A stretch of 64,000 bases of DNA from Sorex araneus (GCF_027595985.1 NC_073307.1:47470509-47534508); one strand, 5' to 3'. Numbered from the stretch's first letter, positions 1 through 11,607 are shown. Program-made: numbers and translations. The notes: a model not told the origin generated them from the letters alone.

Positions 1-100
1 AAAGCACTTGCCTTGCAACCCTGGTTTGATTCTCAGCACATTTGATCCTCCCAAGCTCTGCTAGGAGTAAGCCCTGAGCACCCTTGGGTCTGGCCTAAAG
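1..100 (+). mobile_element. SOR-type SINE, cut by window start
   Basis: The A-box end is missing. The 'cttgccttgca', a B-box-like 'ggtttgattct' and the 'aggagtaagccctgagca' body are visible, then a T/A-rich stretch to about 140. It is diverged, so an old copy. Confidence 0.75.
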
Positions 101-163
101 ACTATATACATACATATATATATATTTTTTTTTTAATTCGTCCACAGAATTTTACCTTTTCTT

Positions 164-381
164 TTTTTTTAATTTAATAATATATTTTAATTCTAAGATT
201 ATTTCGGCGCCTCCCCCTGTCCCCCGCCTCCCGCCTCCCGCGCCCAGTCCCTCTCCCGCTCCCTCTCCCAGGCCGCTGCCTCCTCCGCGCTGCACGCGTC
301 TCCCATCAGACTCCCCGCCCCTAGTGCAGTGCTGCGCCAGCGGCCGGGCGGTGGCGGCCAGAACGAGGCCCGGCCCTTCCA
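164..381 (-). mobile_element. Retroposed copy of an unidentified GC-rich transcript
   Basis: A GC-rich block (about 207-380) runs on the minus strand into an A-rich tail (about 164-206). It is bounded by an exact 18-bp direct repeat, agaattttaccttttctt, at 146-163 and 382-399. Tail plus long target duplication is the mark of LINE-driven retroposition of an RNA. The source RNA is not recognised. It has CpG-island composition, like a housekeeping 5' UTR. The 76-codon open frame on the minus strand reads into the tail and is probably fortuitous. Confidence 0.75.
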
Positions 382-399
382 AGAATTTTACCTTTTCTT

Positions 400-1204
400 G
401 ACTTTCCTGTCATTGGGTGAATATAAATAATTCTGAAGTCTTATGCAATTAGTAGATTCCTTAATTGTGTTCCAGTCTGTGAACAACCAAATGGACGAGA
501 CCATCTGGTTTTGGTAGCCTCCCCTTTTCTTTTTACTCCCCATACCCCCTTGGTAGCCATTTTTGATGGAAAAGAACAAACTAGAACCTTATACTCTGTG
601 CCTGTCCTTAAACTGTTGAAAATGTGTGCGGGTATCAAACCCAAAACCAAAGCCTGATTCTGACAAAAGTGCTTATATTTTCTTGCTTAAGAACATGGAC
701 ATTTGTTCATTAGGTGATATTCTATAGACTTTATTGATGTAGGAAATATCTTGCACTTTAAACTTTGAAGTCTGTTTTCATATTGCCTCTTAACAAGTAT
801 ACAACACCCTGATTACCTTAGAATCATCATTTAATTGAAATGTACTGTGTACATACTTGGTGGCTAATACTCTCACAATTGAACTTTTTAAAAAACTTGC
901 CACAACCAGATTGGTGGCGTGTACCAGCACTCAGACTAAAGATGACATTCTGGAGAGGTGATGGAAAGAAAGTGAAAATGCGGTTTGACCAAGCAGACGA
1001 AAGAGGGACGCAGTGAATAGAGTGTCTCATCTAGACATTGTGACACGTTGTCAGTGCTTCTGGTGGTGATAAAAATGGCAGGTGCCTAAGAAAGGCCAAA
1101 GGAAAACAAGGTTTAGATAGTCCAACTAAGCTTTTAAATAGTCCGAGATATTGAGGCCAAATTGTGTGGGGTATGATAATCTTTAAGACATTTAGGGTGT
1201 GAGG
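400..1204. other. Intergenic sequence, nothing recognised
   Basis: AT-rich sequence with only short chance open frames. It could include 3' UTR of an upstream gene, but no coding similarity is visible. Confidence 0.4.
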
Positions 1205-1368
1205 CTGGAACGATAGTACAGAGTGGAGGTGCTTGCCTGGCACATAGCCAGCCAACCCAGGCTCCCTGACATCCTGTATGGTCCTTTGATCCCTGTCAGG
1301 AGTGATCTGTGATCACAGGGCCAGCAAGGAGTAAGCCCTGAGCACTGCCAGAGTGGCCCGAAGACCAA
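1205..1368 (+). mobile_element. SOR-type SINE, diverged
   Basis: Head 'cgatagtacagagtgg', then 'aggagtgatctgtgatcacaggg' and 'aggagtaagccctgagca' body. Confidence 0.7.
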
Positions 1369-1639
1369 AACCCACTATTAAATGTGCATTCTAATAGAAC
1401 GACAACATTTAACTCTCTGCAGAAATATTTTCTTAGTCATTTTCCATTTGAGAATGTCTTGTCAGGGTGCTAGTTCTGTTTTTAATATACAAGGAGGATA
1501 TGGGGTGTAGTAGATTTCTTTCGAACTTCAGTTCAGTCTTGACAAACCCAAGCTCTGTGGTCCTTAGTAATATGACTCCCTCTCTCTGTTTTCCTCTCTG
1601 TGTTGCGAGGCATGAAGCATAAACTCTTTTATTGGTTCT

Positions 1640-1800
1640 GTTTGGGCCCACACCTGTGGTGCTCAGGGCTTATTTCTGACTCTGCTCTGCAGTCAGGGAT
1701 CACTCCTGGCATGCTCAGGGGGCCATATGGGGTGCCGAGGATCAAACCTGGGTCAGTCACATGCAAGGCAAGAGCCTTACCCACTATATTGCTTCTCCAT
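1640..1800 (-). mobile_element. SOR-type SINE
   Basis: Reverse-oriented copy: 'ggcccacacctgtggtgctc' at its 3' end through 'atgcaaggcaagagccttac' at its head. Confidence 0.85.
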
Positions 1801-2187
1801 ACACAGCCCCAGGAGTTCCTTTAGACAATACCTCAGATGTGTCCTGAGGACCAATGCAGGAGTCTGGAGCCAACTGTTGGGGCCGTGGTGCTAATCCCCA
1901 AGGAGCTGGTATAGACTCTCTTTTACTTGGGCACTTAGGAGTTGTTTTGTGCAGAAGACTTGAACTGAGCCTGGACTAACATCTGAGCAGGAGGCAGGCA
2001 ACTAAGATGAATGAGGAGGCACAGAAGCCTCTGTTCTATACAGGAAATAATTCCATAGTGACAGAATGATTGACTAATGTTTTAGACTTTGCTTAGTTTT
2101 TCTGTTCTTTAATGTTTCTCTTTTTTCTCTATTGTGTTTTTTTTTTAAATTTGCCTTCTGTCTCTTTGCTTGCTTTTTATTTATTTT

Positions 2188-2333
2188 GGTTTTGAGGGCC
2201 ACACCCGGCCATGCTCAGGGCTTACTCCAGGCTCTGCATCAGGGATCTCTCCTGGCAGTACTCAGGGGACTATGTGGGATGCCTGAGATTGGACCTGGCA
2301 CGTGCCTAGCTCGCTGTGCTCTCTCCAGCCCCT
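2188..2333 (-). mobile_element. SOR-type SINE
   Basis: Reverse copy from 'gggccacacccggccatgct' to 'gctctctccagcccc'. The B-box segment is shortened. Confidence 0.85.
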
Positions 2334-2567
2334 CCTCTAGTATTTAAAACTATCTGTTCTAGTGATGACTTATTTGACACTGGACTTAAGGAACTGGATC
2401 TTGATGGCTTTTCTAAATTTATTCTAAGAAGAATAAATTTGGCTTCTTAGCTGGTATAAAGATTTTAGATAATCACGAATCACTAATTTGAGTGCTGATA
2501 ACAATGAAAATGCAATCCTGAAAATTATATAGGTCAAAATGCAACACACTTTTTTCACTTTTTTTTT

Positions 2568-2679
2568 TTTGGTTTTTGGGTCATTCCCAGTGGTGCTCTG
2601 GGCTTACACCTGATCTGGGACTGAATTTGGAACATGTGCAAGGTAAATGCCCCACCACTGTACTAGCTCTTCAGCCCCC
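2568..2679 (-). mobile_element. SOR-type SINE, internally deleted
   Basis: Reverse copy behind a T-run tail. The middle of the body is missing, but 'catgtgcaaggtaaatgccc' and the 'cttcagcccc' head remain. Confidence 0.75.
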
Positions 2680-2884
2680 TGGAACACCACCTTTTCATTA
2701 AAGAAAAATTCTTTAATATGTAAATTAAAAGTAAATTTTATATTTCTAAAATTTTTAATTTCTAACTTAAGGAACAGAGAATTTGTGTATATGTGGAGAG
2801 ATTTGTTTTTAAAGGTAATATTTATCCTGGTAATTTATCTCTTTTTTTTTTTTAAGTTTCACAACTGAAACTTTGAGATTCAGT

Positions 2885-2988
2885 TTTTGGGGCTCCAGGC
2901 TCTGAGTTTGGGGACCATTCGCTGCCAGGGGTTGAACCAGGGTTGGTCATGTGCAAGAAGGAACTCCTGTACTATCGCTCTGGCTCCT
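2885..2988 (-). mobile_element. SOR-type SINE fragment
   Basis: Diverged reverse copy retaining 'gaaccagggttggtcatgtg' and 'ctatcgctctggctcc'. Confidence 0.6.
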
Positions 2989-3329
2989 GCAACTGAAATT
3001 TTAAGGTCAGTTTTAAATACACGTAGGAAAGTTAAATGAGCATTTATTAAGCAGTAGATTTTGAAATAATTTTATTTTGGTTATACAAAATTTTAATTAT
3101 GAAAACTGGAATAATAAAGGACTCAAAATGCCTTTACTGAAGATACCATGTTGGTAATTCTACATTGGAACCTTGGATAACCATTTTTGGACTTGAATTA
3201 TGGCTTTGAAAAAGCTAAGTAAGGACAATATCATTATAAAATAAAGTGACAAGTGTCTAACTGCTCTCAGTTGACAGAAAAGCATCCTAAGCTAGAAAGA
3301 ATGTTTAGTTTCAACTTTAATACAATCTA

Positions 3330-3403
3330 TCTCTATCTCTGTCTCTCTGTCTGTCTGTCCCTCTCTCTGTCTCTCTCTGTCTCTGTCTCTCTCTGTCTCT
3401 GTC

Positions 3404-3466
<63 letters not shown>
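3330..3466 (+). repeat. Compound (TCTG)n/(TC)n microsatellite
   Basis: Imperfect tctg/tctc units resolve into about 26 uninterrupted TC dinucleotides. Long serine/leucine or arginine/glutamate open frames here are by-products. Confidence 0.97.
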
Positions 3467-3469
<3 letters not shown>

Positions 3470-3874
3470 CTTGTGGTGCTCTGGGAAGCATTCAGTACCA
3501 GGATCAATATACATACAAAGCATTCCATTTCAGCCCATTGATCTACTTTTCTGGCACAAGTAAATTTAGTTATGGAGATTCTTTTCACCTACTGATCTAT
3601 CATACTTAAAATAGGAAAGTACTTGGAATCAAATATCTCTTGCTTTTCAAGTCAAATAACTGAATAATTACTGTAAGATCTGATGCCATAATTGCCAAAA
3701 AATTGTAACAAATCAATCTGTATAACATCCTGCTTTTTTCTGTCTCCCTTGTGATTTTTTTCCAATTAAAAATTTTTGGTTTTAATTAAGAGTGACACTA
3801 CAATTGAATGCAATGAATTCTTGTGAACAATGTTATAAAAATAAAATTTAATAAAATAAAATTTTATTAAAATA

Positions 3875-4057
3875 AAAGAGTAATAGTACAGCAGGTAGTA
3901 TGCTTGCCTTGAACACAGCCAAACTGGGTTTGATTCCCAATACCACATATGGCATATGGTCCCCTGCAGCACAACATTTGGTCCCCCTGAATTCCACTAG
4001 GCCTGATCTTGAGTCCAGAGCCAGGAGTAAGCCCTAAGCAATGCTGGGTGTGGCCCA
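3875..4057 (+). mobile_element. SOR-type SINE with internal duplication
   Basis: Forward copy; the 'atatggt' segment is repeated ('catatggcatatggtcccc'). It ends 'gctgggtgtggcccaa' before a run of 12 C. Confidence 0.75.
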
Positions 4058-4089
4058 ACCCCCCCCCCCCCAGTTAGGTTTTGGTTTTG

Positions 4090-4380
4090 ACGGGCCAGAA
4101 GATAGTATGGAGGTTCAGGCACTTGCCTTATATATGGTTGACCCTGGTTTAGTCCCTCACACCACAAATGGCCTCCTAATCCGCAGCAGAAGGGGCTCCT
4201 GAGGACTGCCAAACATGGCCCCTCGCCCAAAATTTGGGTTTAAAGGCCACATCCTCTGGTGCCCAGTACCACTCCCTACTCAGTGTTTGGTTCTTGCGGG
4301 ATCATTCAGTGCAGAGATGGAACAAGGGTCTCCAACATGCAAAGTATGTGCTTCAGCCCTTAGAACCATCTCCCTGGGTC
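4090..4380. mobile_element. Two degenerate SOR-type SINEs, head to tail in opposite orientation
   Basis: About 4,090-4,220 is a forward copy ('gccagaagatagtatggagg', 'tggtttagtccc'). About 4,230-4,380 is a reverse copy ('aaaggccacatcctctggtg'). Both are strongly diverged, so the boundaries are approximate. Confidence 0.55.
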
Positions 4381-4849
4381 CCTCCTTTGCAAATCAAGAT
4401 GATATCAGGGTGACCAGTGAATAAATTCAAATTTTCAGTCTTGTCTATTCGATTAAAAAGTCTACTCCCTTTTCTGCCTCCAACTATTCAAGGCTAATAA
4501 CTTTTAGGAACCTGTTTTATACCACCCATACCTTTTTTAATTAAAGCAAGTGCCTTGATCAGTATTCCACAGAATCATGAAATGAGGGTGAGTGTTTGAT
4601 CATTGCAGTGTAGAGACAGAAGGGGAGATGGTTAGTAGCAGATCCTATTCGGGAGGATACATTCATTGTATGTATTATATAAGACCCTTTCTCTTGAGAT
4701 CTAGAAGTTCATTTCATTTGTGGGATAATAAATCGTTAACACTAATAAAGTATTGTTCTGTGTCTAAATTATTTAAGTATAAGTGCAATTCAGAGAAACA
4801 TACCAGTTACCAATGTGTTTTTAAAATACTCTTTACATTTGGTGTGTAT

Positions 4850-5028
4850 TTTTTTTTTTTTTTTGCTTTTTGGGTCACACCCAGCGATGCTCAGGGGTTA
4901 CTCCTGGCTCTGCACTCAGGAATTGATCCTGGCAGTGCTTGGGGGACCATATGGGATGCCGGGGATCGAACCAGGGTCGGTCGCGTGCAAGGCAAACGCC
5001 CTACCCGCTGTGCTATCGCTCCGGCCCC
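4850..5028 (-). mobile_element. SOR-type SINE, young
   Basis: Near-consensus reverse copy with a T-run tail, flanked by the direct repeat tggtgtgtattttt (about 4,840 and 5,029). Confidence 0.95.
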
Positions 5029-5125
5029 TGGTGTGTATTTTTAAATACTCCTTACATGTGTTACTATTTTTCCCTAACTATAACTTATTTTTAGAGAATG
5101 CCATAAAATATAAGGAAACCAGGGC

Positions 5126-5285
5126 TGCAGAGATCGTACACAGGTAGGGCACTTCCCTTGCCTGCGTGGCCAGTCCAGGTTCAATCCCCAGCATTTCTTC
5201 CATATGGTTCCCGGACCCCTGCAGGGAGTGATCTTGAGCTTAGAGCCCAGAGTAAGCCCAGAGCACCACGGGGATGTGGTCCCCC
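5126..5285 (+). mobile_element. SOR-type SINE, diverged
   Basis: Forward copy: 'gcagagatcgtacacaggta' head, 'ggttcaatccccagca' B box, 'agagtaagcccagagcacca' body. Confidence 0.75.
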
Positions 5286-5289
5286 ACCA

Positions 5290-6975
5290 AATCACCAAAT
5301 CTATATACACATGGAAACAAAACTCCTTTCTACTTTGTTGCTTTGAGCGAATCAGCCGTGTAGAGGACCCAGGGAAGAGATCAGCCAGTTTGCCAGAGGG
5401 CCCTTTCCCTTCTCATCATGTGACCCCTATACCTGGGAAATTCCCAAACCCCAAATTCGGCCCCTGCTTTACTACTACTTGCCCTACTCTGAATTTGGAT
5501 CAATGAACTTTGAGACATTTTCCCCAGCAGTAAGTTGAGACCAGCTCCTCCTAATAACCCTAAGTGAGAGGACCGTGCATGAAGCACAGGGACCTGTGCC
5601 ACCAGGGCACTTTCCCCGCCCTGTCCCCACCTTGAAGCTGCTCCTGGAATGTGGCCCCTCCTGTCCCACCCTGTGTGGAGGCAGACCCTGGCTGCACAGT
5701 TCACATCAGCGCCGTCTGCCTCTTGCGGTTTCGTCATCCTGGACAGCCACCCATGGAATGAGGCGCAGTCTCCTTATCTGCACACAACACCTGGGGCACA
5801 AAACCCCGTGAACTACCTTTCCCTGAGTACTTCAGAATTTCGTGCTCCACCTCAGGGAGAAGGGGCAGGAAGGGGTTCTCAGCAGGCCTCCCCACTTTTC
5901 TCATGTGGCACCACTACTCAAGTTTTCATTTTCAGATCCAGTGGAGGGAGACGCTGATGATGCAAGCGTGACTGACTCTTAGCGAAATGTTCCACACGCG
6001 CTTGTACAGACACGTGATTCTAAAATGTTGATTCCTGGGCCCATCGTGAACATTTTGTGTTAGTATCCCTTCAAATGGCGAATGGTAGCCACACCCTGGG
6101 TCTCAGCCTAATCTAGAATACCAACAGCCTAGCATTCTTTTTTTTTTCTGTTTTATTTTATTTATTTTAAAGTAAAATAGCTGCATTTAGGGAAATGTAA
6201 GAGAGATGCACAAGAGAGAACATGGGTTGCTCCGGAGAAGAAGCTGAGAACACATCTCAAGTTGAAATGATGTGTGCCACCACACTCCCAAGATGAAGAA
6301 GGTGTGCCACTTGGTTTTATCCTAGCAACCTAAACTTCTATGTCGCTTGCTTGGCCATATTCAATGGGAAAATATGATTGCTTATCATATTTTAATTTGG
6401 GGATGGAGGTGGAGTTGTCTTACGCCTGTCAGCAATGAGATCTACTCCTGGGGTTTGTTCCTGGAGGTACTCAGGGAGAAGCATAGCATTCTTTATGTAA
6501 ACTGCCAGTGCTGTGGTTATTGGAAAGCTCTGTCCAGATCCCATGTGCCCCAAACTCATCCTTCTCCCTTGTTAACCTATCTTAATGGTGGGACCTAACT
6601 GCTCTAGCTCAAATCCTGGGAAATTCTAGAATTTTCCTCTTCCGTTCGCACATCAAATCCATTACCTAGAAGTAGTAAATTCGAACGTCTTCTTTCGGGA
6701 CGTCCCGGCGGTACCGGGCAGCGCGGATGGGGGTGGGGCTGCTCAGGGAACCATGCGGTACAACAGCGCCTCCCGCAGGTGACACTTGCGCACAGCCCTT
6801 TGAGCCATCTCCCCTCCCAAATGTCTTTCTTGCTTTCAGTGTTTAATGTCTCTCTCCAAAACTAGGTCACAGACCTAATAGGTTTATTGACTTGATAGGT
6901 CCCGTTACAACCCAGCCGCCACATGAATATTTTATTTATTAAAAATATGATTACTGGTATTTGTAAGAATATTTA
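5290..6975. other. Intergenic sequence, mostly unassigned
   Basis: 5,340-5,960 is moderately GC-rich and could be an old LTR or 3' UTR, but nothing diagnostic was found. Weak reverse SINE scraps lie near 6,400-6,480 ('ggtactcagggagaagc') and 6,740-6,822 ('gctcagggaaccatgcgg'). Confidence 0.35.
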
Positions 6976-6979
6976 GTAC

Positions 6980-7230
6980 CGTTGGAGCGATAGCACAGAG
7001 GGTAGGGCATTTGCCTTGCACATGGCCGACCGGGGTTTGATTCCTCCGTCACTCACGGAGAGCCCAGCAAGCTACCAAGAGTATCCCGCCCGCACAGCAG
7101 AGCCTGGCAAGCTACCCGTGGTGTATTCGATATGCCAAAAACAGTAACAAGTCTCACAATGGAGATGTTACTGGTGCTGGCTCAAGCAAATCAATGAACA
7201 ACAGAACGACAGTGCTGTGACAGTGCTACT
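6980..7230 (+). mobile_element. Type 2 SINE (tRNA-like head, alternative body)
   Basis: Head as in the SOR type. After the B box it continues 'gagagcccagcaagctacca', 'gatatgccaaaaacagtaac', 'tctcacaatggagatgttac' and a cagtg-rich tail. Confidence 0.93.
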
Positions 7231-7274
7231 TGTAAGTGGTTCTTTAGCGTTTTCAAGATAAGTTTAATTTGGTG

Positions 7275-7392
7275 GTGGGCAGTGGGGCAGTGCTTGGGGG
7301 CTTCTCCTGGCTCTGTGCCAGAGGGTACTTACAGGATTTTGTGGTTCCAGGGATCAAATCTTTGCCTCCTACAAGCAAAGCATGAATGTAGT
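7275..7392 (-). mobile_element. Degenerate SOR-type SINE
   Basis: Weak reverse similarity: 'cagtgcttgggggcttctcc', 'gggatcaaatctttg', 'caagcaaagcatgaatg'. Confidence 0.45.
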
Positions 7393-7410
7393 CTAGAAGA
7401 CAATAGAACA

Positions 7411-7439
7411 TTCTCTCTCTGCCTCTCTCTGTCTCTCTG

Positions 7440-7533
<94 letters not shown>
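7411..7533 (+). repeat. Compound (CTGT)n/(CT)n microsatellite
   Basis: About ten CTGT units followed by about 25 CT units, the same architecture as at 3,330 and 41,291. Confidence 0.97.
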
Positions 7534-7537
<4 letters not shown>

Positions 7538-7989
7538 GTCACCAAGAATAATTCCTGAGCAGAAATAACCCAGAGTGTTTGTGGTCCCAAAACAAAATAA
7601 AGAAAACAAGTTCATTCTATTATGATTGCAAGTATAGACATGTTTGTCACTGGTTACTTGTCTAACACTGGCTCATTTGAAGAGCATAGCAGGACCAATT
7701 ACACATCCTGTGGTTATGTAAAAGGGTGGGAAATTCTCCAGTGTAGATTAGAGGGTTTGAGGCACAATGATTTCTAAGGTAGTTGTTTGAACAAGCCCTA
7801 CACTGTATGTCTCTAATTTTCACGCCTTCAATATCGGCCTTGTCAGACACATTTCTTCAGATGGCTAAATTGGCTTATTACATAGCCTGCCTTTGCCCTC
7901 TGGTGGTCAGAAGGTGCCACCAACCTTGCACTTCAAAGAGGACGACCACGAGGAGCCTCACTCTGCTTAAATGGATCTGCAACTTTGGT

Positions 7990-8163
7990 TTTGGTTTTTG
8001 TTTTTTGGGTCACACCTGGTAATGCTCAGGGGATTACTCCTGGCTCTACACTTAGGAATCACTCCTGGCGGTGCTCAGGGGACAATATGGGATGCTGGGG
8101 ATCGAACCCGAGTCAGCTATGTGCAAGGCAAACACCATACCCATTGTACTATCACTCAGGCCC
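7990..8163 (-). mobile_element. SOR-type SINE
   Basis: Near-full reverse copy from 'gttttttgggtcacacctgg' to 'ctatcactcaggccc'. Confidence 0.92.
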
Positions 8164-8271
8164 GGAAATAGGAATTGAAATAGTGTTTGACCTATAACAA
8201 GTGATTGTAACTCAGGTTTCTTTTTTTAATGGGAAAGAAAACTTGAGTTAGGGGCTGGACCAGGAGGAATG

Positions 8272-8600
8272 GACGGAAGGAAGAAGGAAAGAAGGAGGAA
8301 GGAAGGAGAGAAGGAAGGAAGGAAGGAAGGAAGGAAGGAAGGAAGGAAGGAAGGAAGGAAGGAAGGAGGGAGGGAGAGAGGTGGGGAGGGAGAGAGGTGG
8401 GGAGGGAGAGAGGTGGGGAGAGGGGGAGGGAGGGAGGGAAGGAAGGAGGGAGGGAGGCAGGGAGGGGAAGGAAGGAAGGAAGGAAGGAAGGAAGGAAGGA
8501 AGGAAGGAAGGAAGGAAGGAAGGAAGGAAGGAAGGAAGGAGAGGGAGAGGGAGAGGGAGGGAGAGAGGGAGGGAAGGAGGGAAGGAGGGAAAGAGGGGTG
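8272..8600 (+). repeat. (GGAA)n / (GGGA)n microsatellite
   Basis: Two long GGAA/AAGG blocks (about 8,308-8,366 and 8,467-8,540) are separated by GGGA-rich and 'gagaggtgggga' minisatellite units. The large proline/serine open frames on the minus strand are artefacts of the repeat. Confidence 0.97.
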
Positions 8601-8612
8601 AAGTAAAAGTTG

Positions 8613-8728
8613 AGGGTCCAGGACGATAGTACAGTGGGTAGCGTAGTTGTCTTCCGCTCGCTGACCCACACGGCATCCCATGTGGTCCCCGGAGCCTGCC
8701 AGCAGTGCTCCCTGAGCGCAGAGCTGGA
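8613..8728 (+). mobile_element. SOR-type SINE, B-box region deleted
   Basis: Forward copy: 'ccaggacgatagtacagtgg' then 'catcccatgtggtccccg'. The purine microsatellite abuts its head. Confidence 0.7.
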
Positions 8729-8824
8729 ACACTGAACCCTGAGACCTGCTTGTAGTACAAAGGGCTGTTACGGCAGGTTCCTGCCTCTAAATCAGGGACT
8801 GTTTGTTTGTTTGTTTGTTGCTTG

Positions 8825-8966
8825 GGCGCTAGATCCAGCTGTGCCCAGGGCTTACTCCTGTCTGTGCTCAGGGATCCCTTCAGACAGGCCTTGAGGAAAC
8901 AGGGGGCGCTGGGAATCAAGCGTAGGCTGACCGCATGCAAGGCAGGTGCCCTGGATCCCAGCTCCT
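8825..8966 (-). mobile_element. SOR-type SINE, diverged
   Basis: Reverse copy: 'ccagctgtgcccagggctta', 'gcgctgggaatcaagcgtag', 'gcatgcaaggcaggtgccct'. Confidence 0.65.
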
Positions 8967-9494
8967 GGATCAGGGCCTCTTAGACTTTTTGCACCCCTTT
9001 CTGCCCAAGAAACATAACCTGGTGAGCACTGCCAGAACCACCTCAGGTTCATTACGTGGTTGGCTCTGAATAAACTTTTGGTCATTGTTCATTCACTATT
9101 GCCAAATTTTTCACAACACTCACATTCGGTTCTGTGACCTCCATATGAGGCATAATTCACAATTTAAGAAGTAGGTTCTTAGTAGTATTTTAATACTAGC
9201 AAAATCAGGTGTAAGCCCTGAGCATAACCAGGTGTGCACCCCACCAAGAATAACCCTAAAAAACAAATTCTAGATGACTAAATAGGGATGGATAATAATG
9301 ACAATAGATAGCGTTTCTAGAATTCTACATCTGGAACAACCAAAGTGGATGCCTAGTTCCAAGACATTGGATTATGAGCAGATTGGTCAACTGGGGAGGA
9401 ATTATGAATTAGAGGGTGCAGGAACACGGGAGGAGGCCCAGATGGAGACAGTAGATCAAGAAGGAACAACATCAACCGGTGTAGTTTTTAAAAT

Positions 9495-9758
9495 GGCACT
9501 GTAGCACTGTAGCACGTCGTCCAGTTGTTCATTGATTTGCCCGAGTGGGCACCAGTAATGTCTCCATTTTGAGACTTGTTACTGTTTTTGGCATATCACA
9601 TTCTATCGAATATGCCATGGGTAGCTTGCCAGGCTCTGCCGTGCAGGCGGGATACTCTCGGTAGTTTGCCGGGCTCACCGAGAGGGATGGAGAAATCGAA
9701 CCCAGGTCGGCTGCATGCAAGGCAAACGCCCTACCCACTGTGCTATCACTCCAGTCCC
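9495..9758 (-). mobile_element. Type 2 SINE
   Basis: Full reverse copy: cagtg-rich tail at 9,495, 'gagtgggcaccagtaatgtc', head 'gctatcactccagtcccc'. It is followed by an (AAT)n stretch at about 9,766-9,803. Confidence 0.92.
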
Positions 9759-9861
9759 CCCCCAAAGAATAATAATAATAAATAATAATAATAATAAATA
9801 ATTTTTAAATGGCATCAAACAAAAACTCAATCACGCTAAGTTTATTTATCTTTTTTTCCCC

Positions 9862-10028
9862 GCTTTTTTTGGGTCACACCCGGCGATGCACAGGGATTAC
9901 TCCTGACTCATGCACTCAGGAATTACTCCTGGCAGTGCTCAGGGGACCATATGGGATGCTGGGAATCGAACCCGGGTCGGCCACGTGCAAGGCAAACGCC
10001 CTATCCGCTATGCTATTGCTCCAGCCCC
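9862..10028 (-). mobile_element. SOR-type SINE, young
   Basis: Reverse copy flanked by the exact direct repeat caatcacgctaagttta at about 9,829 and 10,028. Confidence 0.95.
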
Positions 10029-10379
10029 AATCACGCTAAGTTTAACTAGTGGAAACCGGAATGTCTCTCTTTTGGAATTGAATTCCATCTGCGGTGAACT
10101 AGTTCATATGCTATATTAAATGGGTCAGGAACATTTCAATTATTTACAAAGCATGTGTAAGCACGTATTTATGGAATACCTTCATATGAAAGGCACTTTG
10201 ATACAGCTTTTTATATTAAAATCTTGTGTATATAGTGGATAGTGAAGAATCCCACCGTAGCTTTTTAACTTTATTCTAGAATTCTTCGTTATCAGAGAGC
10301 CAAGATTATAGCCTGAGTCGCCATATTTGAGACTATAATAATATTCATGGGAAAAGTTCACAAATTATTTTGAATAATT

Positions 10380-10496
10380 GCCTTTGCCTTGCACACAGCC
10401 GACCCCGCTTCCATCCCCAGCATCCCATATGGTCCCCCTGAGCCTGCCAGGAGTACGTCCTGAGCACTACCAGATGTGCCCCGCCCTCCAAATAAA
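10380..10496 (+). mobile_element. SOR-type SINE, 5'-truncated
   Basis: Starts inside the head at 'tgccttgcacacagccgacc', then a complete body to 'gatgtgccccgccc'. Confidence 0.8.
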
Positions 10497-10574
10497 AGGT
10501 AAGCTTATTTTCTAGTTGAATTGATAAATCATATGACTTTCAAAATAAGATGTAACATGAGAACTGGTCTACAG

Positions 10575-10720
10575 AACTGACCAGGCAGGACAGTGGGGTG
10601 GAGGGGGGAACACTCATTACAGCCCTAATGAGACCACGGTGGAAGGGAAAGATTCTCTGGTGGGGGGTGTGGTGTTGGAACATTGGAACATTGAACGTAT
10701 ACACCCTATCATAAATCAGA
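10575..10720 (+). mobile_element. L1 3'-end remnant
   Basis: 'ggtgttggaacattggaaca' with the surrounding 'ggtgggg' context resembles the L1 3' UTR piece seen intact at 20,763-20,905 and inverted at 51,185. Confidence 0.5.
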
Positions 10721-10845
10721 GCACCTCAGACTTTAAAAATAAGACGTGGCTGACACATTACATGTGTGTCAATTTTATACACAGATGGTTACTTAAGTAC
10801 TTACAATATGCCCCCATGCAATCTAGGCAAATTTTTAAGTTGTTG

Positions 10846-11012
10846 AGGCCCGAGCCCAGTACAGTGGGGTTGGGTATTTGCCTTGGAGGAGGCCGACCCG
10901 TGTTCCATCCCCGGTATCCCATATGACCACCTGAGCACCACCAGGGGTGATTCCTGAACGCAGAGCCAGGAGGAACCCCTGAGCATCACCGGGTGTGACC
11001 AAAAAAGCCAAA
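10846..11012 (+). mobile_element. SOR-type SINE
   Basis: Forward copy with partly scrambled head ('ccgagcccagtacagtgggg') and intact body. The direct repeat aagttgtt flanks it. Confidence 0.85.
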
Positions 11013-11261
11013 AATAGATAAATAAATAAGTTGTTAACTGAGGCTGTAAGTACAGAGGTCTTCAGAGAAAGGAGAGGGCGCAGTTGCCGGAGTCTTCGAG
11101 GGAGGGATTCCTTGAAGAGAATGGCTTAGTGAGCCGTTCAGGCTAAACACAGTAGCAGACGCTGGTATGCAGGGAAGTAACAATGGCCTCAGTGCACGCG
11201 GAGACACCCAGCTGGAAATGAAGGTGCTACAATGGAATAATTGTTGTTGGGGGCTGGGGAG

Positions 11262-11397
11262 GGTTTGGGCCACACTCAGCAGCGTTCAGAAGCTGCTCTC
11301 AGCTCTGTGCTCAGGGTCCATGGGGTGCCAGGACTGAATTCAGGCCTTTGACATGCAAAGCATGTTCACTAGCACTTTGATCTGTCTCCTTGGCCCC
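11262..11397 (-). mobile_element. SOR-type SINE, diverged
   Basis: Reverse copy: 'tgggccacactcagcagcgt', 'gctcagggtccatggggtgc', 'gtctccttggcccc'. Confidence 0.65.
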
Positions 11398-11436
11398 TAA
11401 AAAAGATATTTAAATGTTGACTTTTTGGGAATTGTT

Positions 11437-11607
11437 TTTTTTTTTTCTTTTTGGGTCACACCCGGCGATGCTCAGGGGTTACTCCTGGCTTTGCACTCAA
11501 GAATTACTCCTGGCAGTGTTTGGGGGACCATATGGGATGCCGGGGATCGAACCCAGGTCGGCCGCGTGCAAGGCAAACGCCCTACCCGCTGTGCTATCGC
11601 TCCGGCC
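11437..11607 (-). mobile_element. SOR-type SINE, young
   Basis: Near-consensus reverse copy flanked by gggaattgttttttt on both sides (about 11,428 and 11,609). Confidence 0.95.

Noticed and set aside
8192-8940. Large Pro/Ser/Leu and Lys/Gly/Glu frames
   Set aside because: They are translations of the GGAA/GGGA microsatellite in several frames at once.
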